Source: CAZCDS01 sp964497585
GTDB taxonomy: Bacteria > Desulfobacterota > Desulfomonilia > Desulfomonilales > Desulfomonilaceae
Reading direction: 5' to 3'
Length of the DNA: 64,000 bases
Assembly: GCA_964497585.1 (NCBI GenBank)
Contig: CAZCDS010000001.1
Coordinates: 336,055-400,054 of the forward strand
The translations under genes and the position numbers were made by a program. This document shows, piece by piece, positions 55,576 to 64,000 of the stretch. The stretch's first letter is position 1. Each line of letters begins with the position of its first letter. The notes under the pieces were generated by a model. The model saw only the letters and a list, made by a program, of their open reading frames with translations, searched no databases and was not told the DNA's origin.

Positions 55576-55980
55576 CAGGTTTTCGAAATGATAACAGGGT
55601 ATGGGCAAAGAGGTAACACCCGATTTCCATATCGGGGCCGCCCTGAGGGCTTAGAGGGTGTGTCCAAAACAAGGACGGATTGCCGCAGGTAGGAGGCTTC
55701 GGTATTCTTATGATCTGACGGTACTCCGAAGCGGGGGGGTCGTGCTCGAACCCTCCCCCGCTTCGCCCCGGATTGCACGGTGCTCGGCCGTGAGGCTGTC
55801 ATCCACTGGCTTCGGAGGGAAGACTCACCTCCCCTCCAACCTCCGCATTGTATATTGATGCAGGGAGAGCCGGTCGAACCGTCGATGAGAATTTCGGATC
55901 TCATTTTTGGTAGACGCTATAAAACACCAATCTCCTAATTATCGCTTGCTCGGGGTAGATGAGAGGAGTATAGACCAGGA
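55576..55980. other. Intergenic region downstream of the peptide transporter
   Basis: About 405 bases. It contains a GC-rich hairpin at 55727-55765 (outer stem CGAAGCGGGGG / CCCCCGCTTCG, 11 bp), which may end the transporter transcript although no T-run follows. No gene is supported. Confidence 0.5.
55727..55765 (+). terminator. GC-rich hairpin after the peptide-transporter operon
   Basis: CGAAGCGGGGG (55727-55737) pairs with CCCCCGCTTCG (55755-55765). Inner bases GGT and ACC can extend it imperfectly. It is strong in stability but lacks a U-tract, so it may be a Rho-assisted end or a REP-like element. Confidence 0.45.
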
Positions 55981-57237
55981 ATGGCCAGGAATATCAGGAG
56001 AATTCTGGTTTACACCCACAACTCCATTGGGTTGGGGCACGTGTTCCGTACGCTTGCGGTGATCACGGGTATGCGCAAATCGCGCCCTGACATTGATTTC
56101 CTTGTGCTCTCGAGTAGTTCCGTTCCCCAGATCTTCTTCCGGGAGGGGATTGAGGTCGTCAAGCTCCCTTCGGTCAAGCTCGACATAGACGCGCAGGACA
56201 ATCGGCTTATGCCGAGGTACCTGGGAGACTGCGACCTTGAGTCCATCTTTGAATTCCGGCAGCGTCTCATCCTGGAAACCTTCGACTTCTTCCAACCGGA
56301 CGCGCTCCTCATCGAACACAACATGACCGGCCAGATGAGCGAACTCATCCCTCTGTTAATGAAGAAATGGATGCGCAAGGGAGGTCCCGCGGATTTCGCG
56401 CTGGCGCACATCTGTCGGGGCATCATGAGATGGGTCCCGCTTCTGACGATCCCCTACGAGAATCCCAGACACAGATCTGAATCGATCAACATAGGCCTGC
56501 TCTACGATTTCATGTACGTCCTGGAGGACAGAGAAGTCATCGATATCAACAAGGCTTTCCTCGGCGATGATCCCGATCTGGAAAAGAAAATTCGGTATCT
56601 CGGAAAAATCACGCGAAAGGTCCAAGAGGAACTCTCCTCTGGAGAAGAGGTTGTCGCGCGCTACGGACTCACCGACAGAAACGTCATCCTGGCTTCTCTG
56701 GGGAGGGGTGGGCGAGTCCTCGACCTTTCCGTCAGGCTCCTGCAGATATTTCGTGAAACAGGAGCCGACAGAGAGCACCAGATCGTGATGGTCCTCGACC
56801 CCTATCTTGCCCGAGATGTGGCGGAGGCGATCGTCGATCACCCGTTGAGCCGGGGGGTCAAGTTCCTCCACTTTGTACCCGACCTAGTAGACCTCATCAA
56901 TCATTCCCGACTCGTCATCTCGCGAGCTGGTTACAATACGGTGAACGAGATCCTCCTCACAGGCGCCAACGCCGTTCTGATCCCCGAAAGTCACGGCGGA
57001 GGAGAGCAGGAGCTGAGAGTGAGGAGCGTGCCGAAAGAGAATATGCTCGTATTTGCCGAAGAAGAACTTTTCGGCCACCAGGCCTCTCGGGCGGTGATTG
57101 AACTCCTGAACAGCCCCTCATCCCGGAACTCGATCAGCTTCGACAAGTACGCGATCGGCCAAGCAATTCTGGAAGAGCTTGAGACCTGGAGAGCCGAGCA
57201 CCGGCGTCGTCCGTTAGGCAACGCGCGTCAAGGATAG
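55981..57237 (+). CDS. Predicted glycosyltransferase (COG4671 type, MurG-like fold)
   Basis: A 418-residue protein starting MARNIRRILVYTHNSIGLGH. It has the two-Rossmann layout of GT-B enzymes: an N-terminal IGLGHVFRTLAVITGM segment, and a C-terminal FLHFVPDLVDLINHSRLVIS followed by GYNTVNEILLTGANAVLIPE, the donor-nucleotide motif seen in MurG and COG4671 proteins. Donor and acceptor are unknown. The ATG lacks a strong ribosome site, with AGGAG 14 bases ahead. Its 3' end overlaps the end of glutamate dehydrogenase on the opposite strand by 10 bases. Confidence 0.85.
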   Translation: MARNIRRILVYTHNSIGLGHVFRTLAVITGMRKSRPDIDFLVLSSSSVPQIFFREGIEVVKLPSVKLDIDAQDNRLMPRYLGDCDLESIFEFRQRLILETFDFFQPDALLIEHNMTGQMSELIPLLMKKWMRKGGPADFALAHICRGIMRWVPLLTIPYENPRHRSESINIGLLYDFMYVLEDREVIDINKAFLGDDPDLEKKIRYLGKITRKVQEELSSGEEVVARYGLTDRNVILASLGRGGRVLDLSVRLLQIFRETGADREHQIVMVLDPYLARDVAEAIVDHPLSRGVKFLHFVPDLVDLINHSRLVISRAGYNTVNEILLTGANAVLIPESHGGGEQELRVRSVPKENMLVFAEEELFGHQASRAVIELLNSPSSRNSISFDKYAIGQAILEELETWRAEHRRRPLGNARQG

Positions 57238-58562
57238 ATCCCCCGGATCAGAATTGCCTCATTGATCTTCTGGATAGCGAGTATTTGTGCCGCGATGCGA
57301 CTCGGGACGTTATGAGTCCGGCAACATCCCATGACTTCGTTGAACCCCCGGACCATGATGTTTCTGAGGTGCAGATTGATCTGCTCCAGGGGCCATGAAA
57401 AGGACTGCAGATCCTGCACCCATTCCAGATAGCTCACGGTCACTCCGCCCGCGTTGCACAGGATATCCGGAAGAACGAAGATATTCCGGTCTATCAGAAT
57501 CTCGTCTGCGTTCGGAGTAATCGGACCGTTGGCGCCCTCCGCGATGATCCTGGCCTGTATCTTGTCCGCGTTTCTTGCGGTAATCTGGTTTTCCGCGGCC
57601 GCGCAGACGAGCACGTCACATTTGAGGGTCAATAATTCTTCATTGGTGATTTCCGTCGCGCCTGGGAATCCCGCCAGGTATCCCGTCCCTTCTTTGTGTC
57701 TTCTCAGCGCGTGGATTTCCAGCCCGTCTTCGTTCAACACGCCACCCCGGGAATCGCTGGCCGCGATAACGCTCATGTCGAGTTCAGCGCAGCAGGCCGC
57801 GGCCACTGAGCCCACGTTACCAAAGCCTTGCACAACAACGGTCATCCCCGCCGGGTTTTCCCCCCTGAATCGCAGGGCCTCCTCCAGCGTGTTGACGACA
57901 CCCCTTCCCGTAGCCTCCGTGCGACCGAGAGAGCCTCCTATCTGGACGGGCTTGCCCGTCACCACCGCGGGGACGGAGTAGCCCACATGCATCGAGTATG
58001 TGTCCATTATCCATGCCATGATCTGCTGATCGGTTCCCATGTCGGGCGCGGGAATGTCTCGATCAGGACCCATTAGAACAGTTATCTCGGTCGCGTACCG
58101 TCTCGTAAGCCTTTCCAGTTCACCCCGGGAGAGGGTCTTGGGGTCCACGAGCACCCCCCCCTTGGCACCGCCGAAGGGCAAGTTCATGAGCGCGCATTTC
58201 CAGGTCATCCACATGGCCAGCGCACGCACCTCGTCGAGCCTAACGTTGTTTGCGTACCGTATCCCGCCCTTGGTAGGACCGAGCACGGCGCTGTGGTGCA
58301 CCCGGTAACCTCTGAACATGCGAATCTCGCCATTGTCCATCTCTACTGGGAAGGTGACTGAGAGTTCCCTTTTTGGATACCTGAGCATGTTCACCACGCC
58401 GCGCTTGAGTTTCAGATAGGAAGCAGCCTTATCGAACTGGGCCAAAGCGTTCTCGTACGGATTCTCACCATCTTGATTCCGACTCGGTCCTCCCAATGCT
58501 TCCGAAACAGAGTAGTGACATTCGAGATCTTTCGGTTTCCTTGTGTCGGTTGTTTCAGTCAT
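57228..58562 (-). CDS. gdhA: Glu/Leu/Phe/Val dehydrogenase, probable glutamate dehydrogenase
   Basis: A 444-residue NAD(P)-dependent enzyme that oxidatively deaminates glutamate to 2-oxoglutarate. The catalytic region is RVHHSAVLGPTKGGIRYANN and WKCALMNLPFGGAKGGVLVD, including the catalytic Lys. DRDIPAPDMGTDQQIMAWIM is also typical. The nucleotide-binding fold has TVVVQGFGNVGSVAAACCAE. The length and GGAKGGV form fit hexameric GDH of the Leu/Phe/Val-related group. It could supply ammonium assimilation or, with the amino acid uptake systems here, amino acid catabolism. An extended N-terminus (about 30 residues) precedes ALAQFDKAASYL. Confidence 0.93.
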   Translation of the reverse strand: MTETTDTRKPKDLECHYSVSEALGGPSRNQDGENPYENALAQFDKAASYLKLKRGVVNMLRYPKRELSVTFPVEMDNGEIRMFRGYRVHHSAVLGPTKGGIRYANNVRLDEVRALAMWMTWKCALMNLPFGGAKGGVLVDPKTLSRGELERLTRRYATEITVLMGPDRDIPAPDMGTDQQIMAWIMDTYSMHVGYSVPAVVTGKPVQIGGSLGRTEATGRGVVNTLEEALRFRGENPAGMTVVVQGFGNVGSVAAACCAELDMSVIAASDSRGGVLNEDGLEIHALRRHKEGTGYLAGFPGATEITNEELLTLKCDVLVCAAAENQITARNADKIQARIIAEGANGPITPNADEILIDRNIFVLPDILCNAGGVTVSYLEWVQDLQSFSWPLEQINLHLRNIMVRGFNEVMGCCRTHNVPSRIAAQILAIQKINEAILIRGIYP

Positions 58563-58826
58563 GGGCTTCTCCAGTTTGAAGGATTGACTTGAGCAAAAGC
58601 CGATCGAGAGATATCGCTCTCTCGACGATCATGCCGGCGCTGGCTTCTTGTCGGGGCGCGTCCCCGCCGATACGCATTCACCCCGATCCGGTGAACTCGG
58701 TCCGGATTTGCCTTCACCCTGTCCCTCTGGGGGGTCGGGGTAGGAGAAGAGTTCGACCCCCTTGAATACGACCACGCGACAGGAGAGCCGGCCTCCATCA
58801 ACGGGAGTTGTCGTTCCACGCGGAAA
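58563..58826. other. Intergenic region, gdhA / hypE
   Basis: About 264 bases on the upstream side of gdhA and after hypE. The short minus-strand frame covering it is not protein-like. Nothing supported. Confidence 0.35.
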
Positions 58827-59840
58827 TCAGCAAATCCGGGGCAGCAGCTCTCCTGACGGTTCCGCCACGACCCGCGACCCTCCGATCCGAGTGATCATGA
58901 CCACCTGCGCGTGATCGTCCGAGGTGACTTTCCCGACAACGGCCGCGGCGTTGGCCAACGGGTGATCCCGCCACAGCTCCAGAACCTCCGTGCCCCTGCC
59001 CTTCTCCACCACGGCGACGATCTTGCCTTCGTTTGCCGCTTGCAGAGGATCAATACCAAGCATCTCCGACGCGGCAACCACGGACTCGTCCAGGGGAATG
59101 GCGGCCTCCTCAATGACGACGCCCTTCCCGCTCTGCGAGGCGATTTCGTTGAGCGTCGCGGCCAGACCACCTCTCGTGGGATCGCGCAGAAACTTCAGGT
59201 CGGGACCGAGCGCGGTCAACCTTTCAACGAGCGGCCATACTGCCGCACTGTCCGATACGAGTTCGAAATCGAAGGAAAATTCGGCCCGACTCAGCATTAC
59301 CGCGATTCCGTGGTTCCCGATCGGACCGCTCACGACGATCTCGTCCCTCTCGCCGATCAGTTCCGGAGAAAGGCGCATCGACCCTTCAACGACTCCGATG
59401 CCGGAAGTGTTAATGAATATCCCGTCTGCGCTCCCCCGAGGAACTACCTTCGTGTCTCCGGTGACGATCTCCGCTCCCACCTCGTCAGCGGCCTTGGCCA
59501 TCGATTCAAGGATGGTGGTGAGCTGATCCATGGGGAACCCCTCCTCCAGAATCAGCCCCGCCGAGAGAAAAACCGGCCGAGCCGCGGAACACGCCAGATC
59601 ATTGACCGTCCCGTGTACGGAGAGGCTCCCGATGTCACCACCGGGAAAGAATACCGGAGAGATCGTGTAAGAATCAGTCGTGTACGCAATGGTTCCGTCC
59701 AGCCCGGAAAGCACCACTGAGTCAGGAAGGGGGCCGAGTCGACCGCGGTCCAGTTTCGGCAGGATAATGTCGCGGATGAGTCTGCCGGTGAGTTTGCCGC
59801 CTCCTCCGTGTCCGAGGAGAACTCTCAGGTTCTTCTGCAT
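58827..59840 (-). CDS. hypE: Hydrogenase maturation protein HypE
   Basis: A 337-residue enzyme that dehydrates the thiocarboxamide on its own C-terminal cysteine to thiocyanate, the cyanide donor for the [NiFe] site. The protein ends in PRIC with Cys as the last residue, the HypE hallmark. ATP-binding PurM-like segments include LGHGGGGKLTGRLIRD, TVNDLACSAARPVFLS and DPTRGGLAATLNEIA. The start at ATG 59838-59840 follows AAGGACGG; the frame runs 16 codons further upstream. It follows hypD by 136 bases. Confidence 0.96.
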   Translation of the reverse strand: MQKNLRVLLGHGGGGKLTGRLIRDIILPKLDRGRLGPLPDSVVLSGLDGTIAYTTDSYTISPVFFPGGDIGSLSVHGTVNDLACSAARPVFLSAGLILEEGFPMDQLTTILESMAKAADEVGAEIVTGDTKVVPRGSADGIFINTSGIGVVEGSMRLSPELIGERDEIVVSGPIGNHGIAVMLSRAEFSFDFELVSDSAAVWPLVERLTALGPDLKFLRDPTRGGLAATLNEIASQSGKGVVIEEAAIPLDESVVAASEMLGIDPLQAANEGKIVAVVEKGRGTEVLELWRDHPLANAAAVVGKVTSDDHAQVVMITRIGGSRVVAEPSGELLPRIC

Positions 59841-59976
59841 TCCCGTCCTTTCCAACCACCTTTCGGCTCCCAGGGTACCAGCCGGCATGGCAGAAGTCTA
59901 CGGGCTGGCGGGTGCTTCATCTCGCGCGGGATGCACCATTGCGCCTTCCAATGCACAGCTATTCGTCTGAGACATG

Positions 59977-61068
59977 TCAGCCCCGCCGCGTCACATCCCC
60001 GTATTTGTAGTGTGCCGCACAGGTTCCCTCGGAAGAAACCATGCAAGGTCCGATCGGTTCTTCCGGGGTACATTGTCGCCCGAAGAGTCCGCATTTTTCA
60101 GGGGTGGCACTGCCTGTAAGGATAGCAGCACACAGACACCTCGGGTCATCTTCGGCTGGTGGAACCTCAACCGGAAAACGCGCCCCCGCGTCACATTGCG
60201 AATAGGGCGCTGCAAGGGTCAAGCCGCTTCCCGGAATCGTTCCGAGTCCCCGCCAGGAAGCGTCAGCGGGCTCGAAGACCTCGTAGATAATTTCCTGGGC
60301 CGCGGGGTTTCCCTCGGAACGGACCACTCGCTTGTATGCGTTGACGATCTTGGGCGTCCCTTCCACCGCTGCGCGCACGAGATCCTTCAGCCCCAGCAGG
60401 ATGTCGAGGGCCTCGAAACCGGCTACTACACCGGGTTTGCCATAATCGTCCACAAGATACGCGTACGACTCCGACCCGATGATTGCGGATACGTGGCCCG
60501 GAAGCAGGAAGCCGTCCAGAATCTCCTTCGCTGCAAGGACCTTCAGCGGCTCGTGAATCGTCTTGAACGAGGGTAGAACGAAGAGGTTCTCCACCCCCCG
60601 GCCTACCGCGGTCTTCAGAGTCGCGGCCACGGTGGGGATGGTCGTCTCGAACCCGACTCCCAGAAAGACCGTGGGGTGGGGCGCCTGCGCCGAGGCTATC
60701 TCGATTGCGTCGAGAGGCGAGTAGATCACCCTCACCTGACCGCCTTCCGAACGGAAGGTGGCTAACGAGCCCAAGGTGCCGGGAACTCGCACGAGGTCGC
60801 CGAAGGTTACGAGGCAGGCGTCATATTCTCGTCCGATCGCCACGGCCCGGTCGATGAAGCTCGTCTCTGTGACGCAGACCGGGCAACCGGGTCCGGAGAC
60901 GAGCATCAGATTGTCGGGTAGAATGCTCTTCAGACCGCTTTCCGCGATGGCCATGGTGTGTGTGCCGCACACCTCCATGAACCTTAGCTTACCGTCCGCC
61001 TTGGCGCAGACCCGCGCGATCTCCTCGGCCAGTGCTCGGGCGGCCTTCGTCTCATCCGAGGATCTCAC
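59977..61068 (-). CDS. hypD: Hydrogenase maturation protein HypD
   Basis: A 363-residue iron-sulfur protein forming, with HypC, the scaffold on which Fe(CN)2CO is built. The conserved cysteines are in FMEVCGTHTMAI and VSGPGCPVCVT, and the [4Fe-4S] Cys group is toward the C-terminus (CLCAAILTG, EKCGLFGRQCTPEEPIGPCM, read CxxxxxxC...C). FETTIPTVAATLKTA and GSESYAYLVDDYGKPGVVAG are also family-specific. Its ATG overlaps the hypC stop by 4 bases. Confidence 0.97.
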   Translation of the reverse strand: MRSSDETKAARALAEEIARVCAKADGKLRFMEVCGTHTMAIAESGLKSILPDNLMLVSGPGCPVCVTETSFIDRAVAIGREYDACLVTFGDLVRVPGTLGSLATFRSEGGQVRVIYSPLDAIEIASAQAPHPTVFLGVGFETTIPTVAATLKTAVGRGVENLFVLPSFKTIHEPLKVLAAKEILDGFLLPGHVSAIIGSESYAYLVDDYGKPGVVAGFEALDILLGLKDLVRAAVEGTPKIVNAYKRVVRSEGNPAAQEIIYEVFEPADASWRGLGTIPGSGLTLAAPYSQCDAGARFPVEVPPAEDDPRCLCAAILTGSATPEKCGLFGRQCTPEEPIGPCMVSSEGTCAAHYKYGDVTRRG

Positions 61069-61304
61069 GCGTCCTCCAGGTGGGCCGTGGCCTCGGCCAG
61101 CTCCCTAAAAAGATCAAGCCTGATTTGAGCCTCTTCCGAATCGAGCACCTCGATGCCGAAGCCCGCGTGAACGATGATGTAATCTCCGACCTTTGCCTGG
61201 GGTAGCATGATGAGGCTGACATCCGTGCGGACCCCTCCGGAATTGACCCTACCCAAATTCTCTCCCGTTATCTCTACGAGTTGCATGGGAACCGCTAGGC
61301 ACAT
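61065..61304 (-). CDS. hypC: Hydrogenase maturation chaperone HypC
   Basis: A 79-residue chaperone starting MCLAVPMQLVEITGENLGRV. The N-terminal Met-Cys, with Cys2 the iron ligand, and LPQAKVGDYIIVHAGFGIEV are diagnostic. It partners HypD, and the two genes overlap by 4 bases. The frame is open for 120 codons upstream, but the MC start is certain from the family and has GAAAGG 9 bases ahead. Confidence 0.96.
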   Translation of the reverse strand: MCLAVPMQLVEITGENLGRVNSGGVRTDVSLIMLPQAKVGDYIIVHAGFGIEVLDSEEAQIRLDLFRELAEATAHLEDA

Positions 61305-61618
61305 CCTTATCGAACCTTTCCTTGTGGATTCGTCGAGGGATTGTAGCACAACCGAGTCGATAATGCCGTTTCCGACAATCGGAATTCTTTTGTCCACGCC
61401 CACCAACGGTGTGCCATAGAGCGATGACCGTGACGGCTTCCCCGGACCTGCTTCTGTTCCCGGCGAGTCTGCTGTGGAACCTGCGTCGCCGGTGCCCCCA
61501 CAGAGATACTCACAACTCATCACCGGCAGGCTGGCGCATCTTGACGACGACACGGAGTCTCCCCGCTTGAAACCTGGGAGTCTTTCAAGCGTGCTTCGGG
61601 GGTCCGCCTGGACGACTC
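61305..61618. other. Spacer between hypF and hypC
   Basis: About 314 bases, unusually long inside a hyp operon. The minus-strand frame is open throughout (in frame with hypC) but reads as low-quality, Ser/Gly-rich sequence. No hairpin or promoter is clear. It may contain a separate promoter for hypCDE. Confidence 0.4.
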
Positions 61619-63925
61619 TTACCCCTGTTTGTCCTCTTGCGCTCTCCTCCTGGCCCTGGCGCACAAGGCTTGTCCCAGCGCGATGCCGCCGTCGTTGGGG
61701 GGGATGGATTCGTGCAGGAGCAGTCGAAGGCCGGTCCCCTCCAGCATTTCGGATGTTCGCTCGGTGAGGAGCCGGTTCTGGAAGCAGCCTCCGGTGAGCC
61801 CGACCGTCCTGATTGCGCGCTTCTCGGTGAGCATCGTCATGACAGTGAAGACAATCCGTGCCATGCTGTTGTGAAAGCGGGCCGCGGCAATCTCTCTGGG
61901 TGTGCCGGATAGAATGTCTTCGGCCAGTGCTCGTATGACTGCAGCTCCATCGACCGTGAGCGCGTCCTCGTGGGTTAGGGAGAATGCGTATTCACCCCTC
62001 TCCGACGGATCTGCCTGGGCTTCGAGCCACATTGCGGCTTCGCCCTCGAAGGTCACCTTTCCGCGGAACCCGACCGCGGCCGCGGCCGCATCAAAGAGCC
62101 GCCCCGCGGAAGACGTGAGCGGGGAATTGATTCCCTTGCTCACCGCTTCGAGCCAGATGGGTGCATACCTCGCCCGGTCTCCCATCAAAGGGAGGAACTT
62201 CTCGGCGAGCGTGCCCTGTTCCGCGAGCAGCGCGGCCAATATGCGGGCCGGCTCACGAATTGCGGCTTCACCGCCAGGCAGCGGAAACACCCCGATATGC
62301 CCTTCTCTCCTAAAGGAGGAGGTGTCCGCCAGAAGGAATTCGCCGCCCCAGATGGTCCCGTCCGTGCCATACCCCGTACCGTCGAATACCGTAAAGAGCG
62401 CCGGTCCACTCAAGCCATGCTCGAAGAGAAGGCTTACCGCGTGCGCGTGATGATGGAAAACCTCCTCAACGGGAGCGTTCATGTCTCGTCCAAGCGTATT
62501 GCTGAAGTACTCGGGATGGGGGTCCACCGCGATGACGCCGGGCCTGGCCTCGAGGTAATCGGTGAGCACTTTCGCGGACTGCTTGAAATAATCCTGCCCA
62601 ACCGGAGACGCGAGATCTCCCACATGCGGACCGGGGACGGCATGGGCTCCCTTGATGATAGCAAGTGCGTTTTTCAGATCCCCTCCCGCACCCAGGACCA
62701 CTGAACCCTCTGCCAGGTCTCCGTTCAGAGGGAACTCACCAGGCACGAGACCCCGTGATCTGCGGAACACCGTGCGCCGCGCCCCGATGACCCGGAATAT
62801 GGAGTCGTCGGCTCGCAGTTCAATATCTCTGTTGTGCAGGACAAACGCGTCAGCCAGATCCTGGAGCCGCTTCAGGGCTTCCCCGTTGCCCCGCGCGATC
62901 GGCTCTTCAGACCGGTTCCCCGAGGTCATGACGAGCACCCGGGGCCGCTCCCCCTTGGGAATCGCGGGATGCCGGAAGAGGAGATGGTGAACTGGCGAGT
63001 ACGGCAGCATCACGCCCAGGGTTCCGATGAAGGGAGCGACATTGGGCGCGACGCGGTCGCCCTGGGTGGCAAGGAGTGCGATCGGCGCGACGGGAGACAC
63101 GAGCAGCTCTTCTTCCGAGCGGCTCACCTGGCAGTATTGGCGAACCGTCTCCAAGTCGGGCATCATCACGGCAAAGGGTTTTTCTTCACGACCCTTTCGC
63201 TCTCGAAGGACTCGGACCGCCCGTTCGTTGCGCGCGTCGCAGGCCAAATGAAAACCTCCGACACCCTTGATGGCAACGACCTTGCCCTCCATAAGCAAAC
63301 GGATGGCTTCGATGAGCGGGTCGCCCTCGAGCAGAGCACCGGTGGAATCGGTGAGCTCCAGCTCGGGGCCGCATTCCGGGCAGGAATTGGTCTGCGAATG
63401 AAAACGCCTGTCCGGCGGGTCTTCATATTCTGCACGGCATCGCGGACACATGGTGAAGTCCGCCATGCTCGTGCGTTCTCTATCGTACGGAAAGGCCCGA
63501 ACCACCGTGAACCGGGGACCGCACAACGTACATGTGATGAAAGGATAGAGGTACCGATGATTGCCCGGATCGAACAGCTCTGCCACGCACTCCGGACAGA
63601 CCGCGACGTCCGGCGGGATCGGCGTGATCGTACGTTCATCCTCCAGGCTCGCGTCGATGCGGAAGGTCTCTTCACCGAGTGAGGGAATCTGCTCAACAGC
63701 CGTCGTCCGGATCTCACCGGGAAAAGGAATCGCGCCGGGAAGCTCCCGCTCGAACGCGGAACACTGCTCCTCGGTACCTTCGATCTCGATGCGCACCCCG
63801 CTGGTCGAGTTGATCACCCAACCGCCCAGCCCCAGCCCCGTGGCCAGACGATAGACCGTGGGACGACACCCGATCCCCTGAAGAATCCCTGTCAGTATCA
63901 TCCGTTTGCGGACCCGTCCGTCCAC
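61619..63925 (-). CDS. hypF: Carbamoyltransferase HypF
   Basis: A 768-residue enzyme that uses carbamoyl phosphate and ATP to carbamoylate the HypE cysteine. The domains are: N-terminal acylphosphatase (LTGILQGIGCRPTVYRLA; Arg kept, the usual GFRP reads GCRP), two zinc fingers (CPECVAELFD...CTLCGPRF and CPRCRAEYED...CPECGPEL), a YrdC domain (GKVVAIKGVGGFHLACDARN), and a Kae1-like domain (VFHHHAHAVSLLFEHGLSGP, TVFDGTGYGTDGTIWGGEFL). The start is GTG 63923-63925, with GGAGG 5 bases upstream. Upstream open frame reads through palindromes and is unlikely to be translated. Confidence 0.96.
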   Translation of the reverse strand: MDGRVRKRMILTGILQGIGCRPTVYRLATGLGLGGWVINSTSGVRIEIEGTEEQCSAFERELPGAIPFPGEIRTTAVEQIPSLGEETFRIDASLEDERTITPIPPDVAVCPECVAELFDPGNHRYLYPFITCTLCGPRFTVVRAFPYDRERTSMADFTMCPRCRAEYEDPPDRRFHSQTNSCPECGPELELTDSTGALLEGDPLIEAIRLLMEGKVVAIKGVGGFHLACDARNERAVRVLRERKGREEKPFAVMMPDLETVRQYCQVSRSEEELLVSPVAPIALLATQGDRVAPNVAPFIGTLGVMLPYSPVHHLLFRHPAIPKGERPRVLVMTSGNRSEEPIARGNGEALKRLQDLADAFVLHNRDIELRADDSIFRVIGARRTVFRRSRGLVPGEFPLNGDLAEGSVVLGAGGDLKNALAIIKGAHAVPGPHVGDLASPVGQDYFKQSAKVLTDYLEARPGVIAVDPHPEYFSNTLGRDMNAPVEEVFHHHAHAVSLLFEHGLSGPALFTVFDGTGYGTDGTIWGGEFLLADTSSFRREGHIGVFPLPGGEAAIREPARILAALLAEQGTLAEKFLPLMGDRARYAPIWLEAVSKGINSPLTSSAGRLFDAAAAAVGFRGKVTFEGEAAMWLEAQADPSERGEYAFSLTHEDALTVDGAAVIRALAEDILSGTPREIAAARFHNSMARIVFTVMTMLTEKRAIRTVGLTGGCFQNRLLTERTSEMLEGTGLRLLLHESIPPNDGGIALGQALCARARRRAQEDKQG

Positions 63926-63929
63926 TACG

Positions 63930-63943
63930 CCTCCACGTGGAGG
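63930..63943. promoter_or_regulatory. 14-bp palindrome over the hypF ribosome site
   Basis: CCTCCACGTGGAGG (63930-63943) is a perfect palindrome and contains, on the minus strand, the GGAGG of the hypF ribosome site. It could be an operator or an mRNA fold hiding the ribosome site. Confidence 0.4.
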
Positions 63944-63961
63944 GGATTTCGGAAGAGTTCG

Positions 63962-63997
63962 CTGGGTAGGGCCTTTTTGCAAAAAGGCCCTACCCAG
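63962..63997. repeat. 36-bp perfect palindrome upstream of hypF
   Basis: CTGGGTAGGGCCTTTTTG (63962-63979) is the exact reverse complement of 63980-63997. The halves are adjacent with no spacer. It lies about 37 bases before the hypF start. It could be a bidirectional terminator, a REP/MITE end or a cruciform site. The window ends three bases later. Confidence 0.75.
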
Positions 63998-64000
63998 ACC

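Noticed and set aside
53482..55608. 708-codon open frame on the minus strand across both peptide-transporter ATPases
   Set aside because: It is exactly antisense to two well-defined ATPase genes with all motifs. The long opening comes from high G+C codon structure, and the translation has His/Arg-rich, family-free composition.
58559..58819. 86-codon minus-strand frame between hypE and gdhA
   Set aside because: Arg/Ser-rich, no ribosome site, and no resemblance to a protein family.

Overview
The window is 64 kb of bacterial chromosome with dense, mostly vertical-looking gene content and fairly high G+C. No rRNA, tRNA or CRISPR array was found. The gene content suggests an anaerobic, diderm, Desulfobacterota-like (former Deltaproteobacteria) organism. 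Evidence: an outer-membrane set (type IV pilus secretin PilQ, LolA), a pyruvate/2-oxoacid:ferredoxin oxidoreductase operon, a membrane Hdr/Tmc/DsrMK-like iron-sulfur pair, a full branched-chain amino acid uptake operon, an archaeal-type phosphoglycerate mutase and [NiFe]-hydrogenase maturation genes. This taxonomic placement is inference; no 16S or marker phylogeny is possible here.

Layout. 0-8 kb: the start of an acyl-CoA dehydrogenase running off the left edge, 4-alpha-glucanotransferase (MalQ), three small unknown proteins, a UbiA-family prenyltransferase, an ApgM-type phosphoglycerate mutase and a cyclophilin-like protein. 8-9.5 kb: a decayed IS630-type transposase with hairpins. 9.5-18.3 kb (minus strand): pilQ with a clear promoter, then rimO-lolA-ABC ATPase as an overlapping unit, cysS and ispF. 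18.6-22.7 kb: PBP1A and an HtrA-like protease with overlapping stop/start. 22.8-24.1 kb: a TIR-domain gene bracketed by two perfect hairpins. 24.4-30.6 kb: a Gfo/Idh/MocA oxidoreductase divergent from livKHMGF. 30.6-36.1 kb: a membrane protein overlapping a hybrid histidine kinase, then uvrC.

36.5-40 kb: an HTH protein followed by porGDAB. 40.4-42.9 kb: the convergent Hdr-like iron-sulfur protein and its NarI-like membrane partner. 43-46 kb: a gene-poor stretch of about 3 kb around one AAA ATPase gene. 46-48.7 kb: cysE, a small HTH/zinc-ribbon protein and ssb. 49-55.6 kb: a dipeptide/oligopeptide ABC transporter operon carrying a truncated duplicate of the permease start. 56-58.6 kb: a glycosyltransferase and glutamate dehydrogenase whose 3' ends overlap. 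58.8-64 kb: hypF, hypC, hypD and hypE, ending at a 36-bp perfect palindrome.

Taken together, peptide and branched-chain amino acid uptake, glutamate dehydrogenase, acyl-CoA dehydrogenase and the POR complex fit an amino-acid or organic-acid oxidiser. Electrons would pass through ferredoxin, quinone-linked Hdr-type complexes and hydrogenases. The least explained parts are the TIR gene cassette, the isolated AAA ATPase, the Ecf-like ATPase with an aberrant signature motif, and the HTH gene leading the POR operon.
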